Of a stretch of 10,101 nucleotides of DNA, positions 1 through 8,804 are shown piece by piece. The notes below the pieces were generated by a model that saw only the letters and a program-made list of their open reading frames with translations, was not told the origin of the DNA and did no database searches. The stretch comes from Euperipatoides rowelli. Its lineage: Eukaryota > Onychophora > Udeonychophora > Euonychophora > Peripatopsidae. A program made the translations under genes and the position numbers. Location: the NCBI GenBank assembly GCA_003024985.2, contig PXIH01S0001287.1; one strand, written 5' to 3'. Positions within the stretch are counted from its first letter, which is position 1. Each line of letters starts with the position of its first letter.

Positions 1-200
1 ATGCTAACCAAGCCATTGACAGCAGTTAAAATACACAGATTGTGTAACAAAATAGGACTTATATTTGATTAGGGTTGTTGCCTTGAGAAGGGGTATTGGA
101 AGTCAATGCAACAATATTAATGTTAATTATATTACTGCTGTTGTGGCGCTAGTGTTGTTTTTATAGTTGACCTTTTGTTTTTTCAAAGTGTGCGTATGTT
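1..200. other. Flanking DNA, no recognisable feature
   Basis: Nothing coding or repetitive is recognisable here. If the minus-strand gene at 201-1049 is real, this is its 3' flank. No clear second poly(A) signal for that gene is visible in this stretch. Confidence 0.5.
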
Positions 201-1049
201 TTAGCATGTTAATAAACATGATTTATTAAACACTAAGTTATTAGTGGTATGTGTTATTATATAATGCTTTACATAACCCATTATAGTATTCATTGTACAA
301 TTTTGGGTGACCCAACTGGTTGGAGGGGTAATGCTCTGCACAAAAATACCCTCAACCTCTGGGAGATTACAGCTCCGATCATAGCATTTGTAGATATATG
401 ATTTCCTCTTCATATTTGTTGGAAGAAGTGAGCATGGAATGATTTGATTGTCTGGTGTAGTGACTTGTGTAGGTGGTGAGGATGAGGGTGGTGTAGAGGA
501 CGATGCGGAAGATGCTTGTGTATCCATTGAAGTGGATGTGAGTGGTGGTGTGGTGAGGATGGACTCCAATGTAGAGGAATCTAGTGTTGATATGAGGGGT
601 GGTGTCGAGATGTTGAAGTCTTGAGATGGTGGGGTGAGTGAGGGTAGTATTGTAGAGGTGTTGGTAGAATCCAATGCAGCTACTTCAAATTCTATATTGG
701 CAAAGTCGGGTATTGGTTGTGCGAACCCATCATAACAATGCTCCGGGTTCGCACGGAATTTCCTCCCCTCTACAGTGGTCTCATCACAGAGGAAATAGCC
801 GCACTTGATGGGGGATGCTGCCGGTGCTGGTGCATTATCATCCTCAATGGTAATTAGCTTTATTACTAGCTCCTTAATGATGGATTTGATATTTTCTAAA
901 AAAAAAAAAATATTGAGTATCTAATAACTAAAATATAAAAACACTTAGAAAATTTTTATAATACATATTTAACATATAGTAAAATAAAAAAGACTTTGCA
1001 TCGAGGACTTTGGTTGCTCAGGTTTTGCCGTTATGTTTGTGGGTTGCAT
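201..1049 (-). CDS. Predicted two-exon gene: protein with duplicated C-x4-C-x4-VEG modules and Ser/Thr/Pro-rich linker
   Basis: I do not recognise this family. The model starts at an ATG at 1049-1047; exon 1 is 1049-995 (18 codons plus one base, beginning MQPTNITAK). A 99-nt intron (994-896) has donor CAAA|GTCTTT and acceptor T12-AG|AAAATATC. Exon 2 (895-201) stays open to a TAA at 203-201. Donor and acceptor phases agree, giving about 249 residues. Residues 50-72 contain CGYFLC, then VEG at 60-62 and a further Cys at 72. Residues about 94-172 are strongly rich in Ser, Thr and Pro, like a disordered linker. Residues 189-218 contain CYDRSC, then VEG at 199-201 and Cys218, after a basic MKRK. 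The two modules share C-x4-C-x4-VEG, which suggests an internal duplication and possibly metal binding or disulfides. No signal peptide or membrane segment is seen. The last 30 or so residues look less protein-like, so the true end is uncertain. The weak donor is the main doubt. Host gene, domesticated element and viral relic all remain possible. Confidence 0.55.
222..227 (-). terminator. AATAAA poly(A) signal candidate
   Basis: The minus strand reads AATAAA here, about 20 nt before the TAA at 203-201. If used, cleavage would fall at or near the stop codon. That is odd, and it suggests either a very compact 3' end or that the real coding end lies upstream through an unseen splice. AATAAA is common by chance in AT-rich DNA. 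Confidence 0.3.
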
Positions 1050-1135
1050 TGTACTTGAGGTAAGAGACTTTTAAAAAATAACGTTGGATGGTTCTCGGTC
1101 TATGGTGGTAGAGGGAAATAGTGACATAACATTAT

Positions 1136-1312
1136 CCAATGGGGTTTTTATACATTAGCTTCGGATTGAAACATCATGACATTATTTAGAGGTTAGCCAA
1201 TGAGCATCTTTAATGCTTAAAAAATTAGCATAGCTTTCACTGTGGTCCGCACTTTTTAGCCAATCAAAATTAAGCTGCAATTTGATTGGTTCCCGCCTTT
1301 TTCACCGGAAGT
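1136..1312 (-). promoter_or_regulatory. TATA/CCAAT/E2F-like/ETS-like promoter cluster for the minus-strand gene
   Basis: On the minus strand, TATAAAAA lies at 1152-1145, about 100 nt before the ATG at 1049. The expected transcription start is near 1120. CCAAT boxes, in either orientation, lie at 1136-1140, 1197-1201, 1260-1264 and 1285-1289. The one at 1197-1201 is about 80 nt upstream of the predicted start, a typical place. TTCCCGCC at 1290-1297 matches an E2F-type site and ACCGGAAGT at 1304-1312 an ETS-type site. Several such words in order within 180 bp, all upstream of an open reading frame, support a real promoter. The factor assignments are by motif only. Confidence 0.5.
1260..1289. 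repeat. Inverted pair of CCAAT boxes (imperfect hairpin)
   Basis: CCAATCAAAATT at 1260-1271 faces AATTTGATTGG at 1279-1289. The arms are inverted and complementary apart from one extra A, with a loop of about 7 nt. This places two CCAAT boxes head to head inside the promoter cluster. Confidence 0.6.
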
Positions 1313-1870
1313 CGCTCTGAATTCTTCACACCTTCTTGTCAACTCAGTTTTGAAGATTTTAAATATTCCAACTAGATAGGACTTCAAACCCTATCTTTAA
1401 AATAGTTGAGATGTTATAGCCGCCATTTTGAATAAATTATAAAATTATTAAAATTTCAATTTTTTGATAAAAAAATTTTGGTGGCCATTTTGATCCACCA
1501 TTTTGAATAATTAACGACTTATTAAATTTTCATGAAAAAGATTTTTGGTGGCCATCTTGGATTTTTTGCATGATGGGTAATATGCCCATTCCACCATTTT
1601 GAATAAATTAACGAGTTATACAATTTTCATAAAAAAAATTTTTTTTAAAAAAATTCTGTCACTATTGTGTATTTCTGCACACTTCCGGTCCACCATCTTG
1701 GATTTTGCATGATGGTTAATGTGTCATCAAAAAATTTCAAAGACAGAAACCGGAAGTCAAAAAGTGACCTTGACCTTGACTTCCAGGACAGGAACCAGAA
1801 GTCAGCCATCTTGGATTTTTGAATGACCTTGACTTTGATCTAGATTTCCAGGACAGCAACCAAAGTTGAA

Positions 1871-2068
1871 ATGATGTCATTTCCGGTCTTAAAAAACCCC
1901 TTAAACCTAGTAAAATTAGGAACATGAAGTCGGCCGTCTTGGCTTTTACAATGCATTATGGGCCATATATTACCCATAATACACCTTAATATAGCATCAT
2001 ATGACATCATTTCCTGTTAAAACCTCTTAAACCTAACTAAAACAGGAATCAGAAGTCGGCCATTTTGG
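1871..2068. repeat. Best-preserved tandem pair, period about 130 bp
   Basis: The segment beginning ATGATGTCATTTCCGG at 1871 and running to the GAAGTCGGCCGTCTTGG word (ending 1942) repeats at 2001-2068. The second copy begins ATGACATCATTTCCTG and ends GAAGTCGGCCATTTTGG. Between these ends both copies share CTTAAACCTA. The offset is 130 bp with clear divergence. Confidence 0.7.
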
Positions 2069-2096
2069 ATTTTTAATGACCTTGGCCTAGATACAA

Positions 2097-2128
2097 ACCG
2101 GAAGTGATGTCATACCGGAACCGGAAGT
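2097..2128. promoter_or_regulatory. Clustered ETS-like and CRE-like words
   Basis: ACCGGAAGTGATGTCAT (2097-2113) joins an ETS-type core to a CRE/ATF-like TGATGTCAT. It is followed at once by ACCGGAACCGGAAGTG with two more GGAA cores. The same pairing occurs inverted at 1873-1887. This is a motif match only; no function is shown. Confidence 0.3.
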
Positions 2129-2130
2129 GT

Positions 2131-4240
<2,110 letters not shown>

Positions 4241-4248
4241 TAACATTG

Positions 4249-4305
4249 CAGTTAATTCTTGATTTACGCAGAGGGTTGTGTTTTTTAAATCGCCATGTAA
4301 ATCAA
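4249..4305. repeat. Short hairpin repeat near intron 5' end
   Basis: The 21-mer at 4249-4269 (CAGTTAATTCTTGATTTACG plus C) matches in inverted orientation 7337-7357 at 19 of 21 positions. Within this copy TTGATTTAC (4259-4267) faces GTAAATCAA (4297-4305), a 9-bp stem. This looks like a relic of a short palindromic, MITE-like repeat. It lies about 30 bp after the exon. Confidence 0.5.
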
Positions 4306-4395
4306 AAAACATTAAGTAAAAAAGGAAATCATGGCAATATAAAGAGTTATGGGAAGTGATGAAAACAAACATGGCATTTATTTTAAGTAACAAAT

Positions 4396-5104
4396 GTATA
4401 TAAAGACCTGGGAGTATTCTTAGATCATAACTTTGATTTTGCTGAACATGCTTTATGTTATATTAAGAACTCTATCAAATTTATTACGGTAGATGCCTTT
4501 ATTGTTTTATATAATGTACTGTATATATATATACAGCCTTTGATAGAATACTGTGCATTAACAAAATGAATTACTTAGCATTGAGAATGCCTTCAGGGGC
4601 ATCACAAAATATGTAAAAGGATTTTACAAATTACCTTACTCAATAAGAATTAAAAAAATTAAATGTCTTTACACCATATCAAAAATTTATACAATTAGAT
4701 CTAGTTTTTATGGTCAAAGAAATTGTCAAGAAAAATAATAGAAATTGTTTTTTTTTATTAAATGATAGAAAAAATTTGAGAACGCATAGATTTTCTGTCA
4801 AAGTAATATTTAGTAAATCTATAACTAACAGAAATGTGAAATTTTGGAACACATTACCAGATGATTGTTGTGTTCCTGAAAACATCGAAAATTTCAAAAT
4901 AAAGATATTTGGATTTATTAAGTTAAAGATAGATGATCTCGTACTATATAATTGATAAGAAAGACATCAGTACGGGAATTTTATAGAGGGTTGTTTTGTG
5001 TATGTGTTTTTCATTTTGTTTGTTTTGTGTTTTGATTTACGAGATGTGTACTAGGACTATTTGTCTTTCCTAGCTCTATGAGCTAGTTCAAATAAAATAA
5101 ATAA
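4396..5104 (+). mobile_element. 5'-truncated non-LTR (LINE) retrotransposon, C-terminal reverse-transcriptase end and 3' UTR
   Basis: Three reading-frame pieces line up in the order expected for the C-terminus of Jockey/CR1/L2-like reverse transcriptases. From 4402 the DNA encodes KDLGVFLDHNFDFAEH and then LYNVLYIYIQPLIEYC. From about 4577, in another frame, comes ENAFRGITKYVKGFYKLPYS. From 4710, in a third frame, comes HRFSVKVIF...NVKFWNTLPDD...FKIKIF, ending in TGA near 4955. That is the characteristic RR/FK/WN-LP tail of these elements. A short 3' UTR ends in a hairpin and an AAATAAAATAAATAAAA tail. At least two frameshifts and an in-frame TGA at 4567 show it is dead. The upstream RT core and endonuclease are absent, typical of 5' truncation at insertion. 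No target-site duplication was found. Confidence 0.85.
5070..5086 (+). repeat. 3'-UTR hairpin of the LINE
   Basis: CTAGCTC-TAT-GAGCTAG forms a perfect 7-bp stem with a 3-nt loop, directly before the A/T-rich tail starting near 5090. Several LINE families carry such a 3' stem-loop for recognition by their reverse transcriptase. That role here is inferred from position. Confidence 0.6.
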
Positions 5105-5328
5105 AATTCTAATAATTATGAACATTTTGTTAAGTTAATTTGCTTAAAATTGTAGTTATAGATGCGGATAATGGCGGAAGAATCGATTTGGGTTAGGCTA
5201 ATAAACAGAACATTTATTCATAGAATATTCCCATAAAGAATTTTAAACAATTTGAAATAAATGAATTAATTTCTCTCAGACTATCATAACATTAATAGTA
5301 CGTTAGGATAGCGCAACATTTCATGCTG

Positions 5329-5369
5329 GTAGCAAATTTCATGCTAGCTTCCAGCATGAAATTTGCTAC
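5329..5369. repeat. 17-bp perfect hairpin outside the left TIR
   Basis: GTAGCAAATTTCATGCT (5329-5345) and AGCATGAAATTTGCTAC (5353-5369) are exact reverse complements around a 7-nt loop. ATTTCATGCT also occurs as a direct repeat at 5318-5327. The hairpin sits 15 bp before the TIR, and the other end of the element has a counterpart of different sequence. Confidence 0.8.
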
Positions 5370-5384
5370 ACATGTTAACAAATG

Positions 5385-5476
5385 TATGGGGTACAAAAAA
5401 CTTCTGAAATATTTGGCTGCCATCTTTAAAAATGGCGGCCAAAAACCAGTTAATCTCTAATAACTCAAAAACGGCT
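5385..5476 (+). repeat. Left terminal inverted repeat
   Basis: This arm pairs with 6975-7084. It holds its own short hairpin: GGCTGCCAT faces ATGGCGGCC across 8 nt, with one mismatch. The right-hand half of that hairpin, AAAAATGGCGGCC (5428-5440), matches a YY1-type core. Confidence 0.75.
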
Positions 5477-6640
5477 AGGTAATCACTACTGATTAAGGAG
5501 TCTGCAGATGTTAGTGAATCTTCATCACTACTAACCACAAACTTGTCTTTAGTTACAAGCAAATTGATTACCGTTGCTAAATTCTTACAAGTTGTAAGAA
5601 TTTACTGAAAAATTTGGCAGTCTGATAACCATCTCTTTTCCAGATCCTTGTTTCAGTTGTGTGCCCACTTTAAGGCTACCTGGCAAGATCCTATCAAAAA
5701 CTATGTCCACTCTCTCAAAGTTCAGATGAGAGTTTATTGCAGGTAAAAGTACATTCATGCAATACTCAGAATTTGTCTTTGATGTTTTCGCATTCAACAA
5801 TAAAATAAGTCAGCAACATGAAACACTATTTTTGTCTACTTCTTCACCATTTTGTTTTTCAGACAGCAGACAGGTAATGACATCTTTTTTTATTTTTTAT
5901 TTGTTGCCTTTCAAAGTCTTCCAAACTCACTTATTGAAGGTGGATGAAAAAACATTGTCACATCTGTTTCTCTACTCTCACTGGCCACATACAGCTTACA
6001 AAATACATTATCACCTTTCTTAAGATCTATTATCTGCATTTGAAGCTTTGACTTAATTGTTTCATTCTTGTCCTTGAATTATGTAGATTGTAACACATGA
6101 TTGCATGTACAGATGATGTTTTCCCTTCAACAAACCCTTTTATGCAACTTATTCTTATGTCACATCTAGTGAAGCTCTTGTTTATAATTTTACCTAGAAT
6201 ACTTTGTGGTATTTAGCTTCTTGAGCTACAAAGTCTACAGATGAAAGCTTTGATAAAATCTTGTCATCTTGCAGTTCGCTTTGCCAAAAAATACAAATGA
6301 AGAACCTAATCCCAGTATTGGGTGTCACAAGATTTTCATCAGTTCAATTACCATCACAAAATAATCAGGAATTCTTAATATTTCATGTTAGGATTCTAGA
6401 TCGAGTGTGTACTTCCGAAAAAGTTTAAGCACTTTAATCATCTAATTACTTTTGTCTTTTTCTTTGTTTTTCCAGTTTTTATCAACTTTGCCGGGTATGT
6501 CTTGTGAAATTTTACTGTGTGATTCAAGAACCCTTTGGTAATCATCAAGTTGGGAAAGGCAACAGACTTTGACAATGCATCAAGTCTGCTTTGAGGGAAT
6601 TCAGTCCAGTATCTTTTGCATTAATAAGTAGAATTTCTGT
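5477..6640 (-). pseudogene. Decayed gene of an uncharacterised, repeat-associated invertebrate protein family
   Basis: Read on the minus strand, pieces appear in a consistent order but are broken by stops and frameshifts. Near 6262-6203 the DNA encodes ILSKLSSVDFVAQEAKYHK. Near 5780-5740 it encodes SEYCMNVLLPAI. Near 5710-5620 it encodes VDIVFDRILPGSLK and then QGSGKEMVIRLP. In another frame near 5580-5515 it encodes LLVTKDKFVVSSDEDSLTS. From memory, many cnidarian and other invertebrate predicted proteins carry, in this order, a kLs..D.vA.eAkYHk block, then a vDvVfD.Y...SLK..tr.krG.G block, then an NKteLF.fLa...vvT.eedals block. Their function is not known to me. The order match and the setting between TIRs support an element-borne gene. 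Stops such as the one right after the YHK block show it is non-functional. Confidence 0.55.
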
Positions 6641-6974
6641 ATCATATAATGCATCTGTCTATCTAATTACAGGAGGTGGGGCACTGTATCACCTTCTATT
6701 AATTCAAAACTTTATGAAATCTTTGTAGTTTACTGAGCTATATAACCTGAAATAAAAAAAATACATTAAAAACAATATTTCTTATAAAGGGTATAACATA
6801 TAGAGGTTCATTAGTACTTGTATTTTTAGCAAAACTATAGCCGTATTCAACAGTTTTTTTTTGAGAAATTGCCATTCAATTCAAGATTGTGCAGCTATGT
6901 TTTTGATCCTACAAAAAATTTTCGTTTTTTTTTAGGCTAAACACTCTGGTCTATTTAACATTTTTTGTATCTTT

Positions 6975-7084
6975 CACCGTTTTGGAGTTATTAGAGAAAA
7001 ACTGATTTTCAGCTGCCATTTTCAAAGATAGCAGCCTAAATATTTCAAACAGAATGTGTCTCAGCAGTTTTTTTGTACCCCATA
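6975..7084 (-). repeat. Right terminal inverted repeat
   Basis: This is the reverse complement of the left arm, with about 19 extra bases (around 7045-7065) between the GTACAAAAAAA block and the GAAATATTT block. It ends GTACCCCATA at 7075-7084, abutting the right-hand hairpin. Confidence 0.75.
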
Positions 7085-7123
7085 TATTACTTAAACTGGT
7101 GCAAATCTAGTTTAAGTAATATA
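7083..7123. repeat. 15-bp perfect hairpin outside the right TIR
   Basis: TATATTACTTAAACT (7083-7097) and AGTTTAAGTAATATA (7109-7123) are exact reverse complements around an 11-nt loop. It mirrors the 17-bp hairpin outside the left TIR in position but not in sequence. Confidence 0.8.
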
Positions 7124-7291
7124 CACTATAACAAAAGCATAGAAGCTTAATTACTTTCTCATTTTTAAAAGCTTTTAATTTCCTTCTAATTCTAAAATAA
7201 GCACATTCGATATATATACTGTATATACAATATATATATATTGTGAATTATGTTATATCAAACAAATGATTGTGTAATTTGAAAAGCGGTC

Positions 7292-7357
7292 GTAATTCTT
7301 AAATTATCTTATTCCAAAAACATGTAAATTAAATATGTGTAAATCAAGAATTACCTG
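7292..7357. repeat. Short hairpin repeat near intron 3' end
   Basis: GTAATTCTT (7292-7300) faces AAGAATTAC (7346-7354), so this is a palindromic repeat of about 63 bp. Its right part matches, inverted, the repeat at 4249-4269 near the other end of the intron. It lies 70 bp before the next exon. Confidence 0.5.
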
Positions 7358-7381
7358 TATTTGTCTTTTGTTTTTTTCTAA

Positions 7382-7930
<549 letters not shown>

Positions 7931-8330
7931 TTTAGTTTATATTTTANTATTTAAGTAATAAACGTGATACTGTAACTTTGTGTTCTGTTAGATTATCTTA
8001 AGTGAAGACACGTACAAGAAAACTCTCAAAATGGCTCGAAAAATCGATTTTTAGAATTTAACATTTTTTAAATTCCCGGTTATTTCTGAATATAATGGTA
8101 CCAATTTTGACATGAATATTACATTTTTTACTATCAAAATATATTTATTGACCCTAGATGAAGAAATTTTTATCAAAATAATTTTAAAAATAGATTTAAA
8201 TAGACGAAATTCCATCGTAAATATCTCTACTATTCTTTTAGTTAGAAGCATGCGATTTCTTTTGAAAAATAAAATAAAGCGTCATCTAACGGAATAAATT
8301 CACAAAAATCTCAATAGAACACTGCTTCAA

Positions 8331-8460
8331 CCAATAAAATCAAGCTTTACACAAGCGCTTTTGTAAACAAATATCTTGAAATATTGAAATGAGGTGAAAA
8401 TATGGCTCCTTATTGGTTAATTGTGTCATATGACACACCATTTTTGAACAGCCAATAAAA
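8331..8460. promoter_or_regulatory. Cluster of three CCAAT boxes around a 14-bp palindrome
   Basis: CCAATAAAA lies at 8331, ATTGG at 8412-8416 and CCAATAAAA at 8452-8460. GTGTCATATGACAC at 8423-8436 is a perfect palindrome. No open frame follows on either strand. Function, if any, is unknown. Confidence 0.25.
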
Positions 8461-8754
8461 ATTGAGAATTTTTCCTTTTACTTCTAGCAACTTTGCGAGT
8501 CATTACCCAACCATGTCTTTTATTTCGGACGAGTATATCATTTAATTTTGATTTGTTACGATTTAAATTCTTTAATATTTTGATTTGTCATTTATTTTTA
8601 TTAATTAATTAGATAGTTTTAATCGATTGTCTTTGTCATATTTTCAGTCAAGATTTTTTTTTTTTTTTAACCGATGGATTTTGCTGTAGCGATCTTTTAC
8701 AAATTTTATAATATAATAAAATCTACTATAAAATTTTAATATTTTTGGTTTATG

Positions 8755-8804
8755 ACCATTTAATTAGATTTTTTTTTTCATTTAGAGTACTATAATTAAA
8801 TGGT
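8755..8804. repeat. 12-bp inverted repeat in AT-rich DNA
   Basis: ACCATTTAATTA (8755-8766) faces TAATTAAATGGT (8793-8804) exactly across 26 nt. It is short and AT-rich, so chance is possible. Confidence 0.4.

Larger units (their letters stand above)
1420..2130. repeat. Degenerate satellite-like array (CCATCTTGG / CCATTTTGAATAA units, CCGGAAGT words)
   Basis: The word CCATCTTGG or a close variant recurs at 1552, 1693, 1806, 1934 and 2060, spaced 141, 113, 128 and 126 bp. CCATTTTGAATAA recurs at 1423, 1498 and 1594. CCGGAAGT or its complement recurs through the second half, along with TGACCTTGAC-type words. One word also appears inverted: ATGGGTAATATGCCCAT near 1574 against ATGGGCCATATATTACCCAT near 1958. 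The array is therefore diverged and includes flips. No coding potential is seen. It could be an old satellite or the internal repeats of a non-autonomous transposon. Confidence 0.7.
5385..7084 (-). mobile_element. Decayed DNA-transposon-like element with about 90-110 bp terminal inverted repeats
   Basis: The left arm (5385-5476) and right arm (6975-7084) are reverse complements over about 90 aligned bases. Both start TATGGGGTACAAAAAA and share GAAATATTT, GGCTGC/CATCTTT, AATGGC, and CTCTAATAACTC. The right arm has an extra 19 bp or so. About 1.5 kb lies between them, with remnants of a minus-strand gene. The whole sits inside the RNF113 intron in opposite orientation to it. The superfamily is not identified; exact ends and target-site duplication could not be fixed because hairpins adjoin both arms. 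Confidence 0.7.

Noticed and set aside
1737-1925. Minus-strand open frame of 62 codons
   Set aside because: It lies entirely in the satellite-like array and its apparent repeats (SWKS, SGSCPGSQG, SGF) simply reflect the DNA repeats.
4679-4897. Minus-strand open frame of 72 codons
   Set aside because: It is antisense to the LINE reverse-transcriptase C-terminus, which explains the open stretch.
5757-6023. Plus-strand open frame of 88 codons
   Set aside because: It is the shadow of the decayed minus-strand gene of the TIR element; its own sequence is low-complexity Phe/Leu/Ser.
7201-7250. TATATA-rich palindromes (also 4518-4536)
   Set aside because: Simple AT dinucleotide runs are self-complementary by nature; they give no evidence of a specific element.
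8039-8052. Perfect palindrome AAAAATCGATTTTT
   Set aside because: It is short and A/T-dominated, with no related sequence or context to give it meaning.
8051-8297. Overlapping open frames on both strands
   Set aside because: They are extremely rich in Ile, Lys, Asn and Phe, as expected for AT-rich DNA, and lie in an intron with no splice or promoter support.
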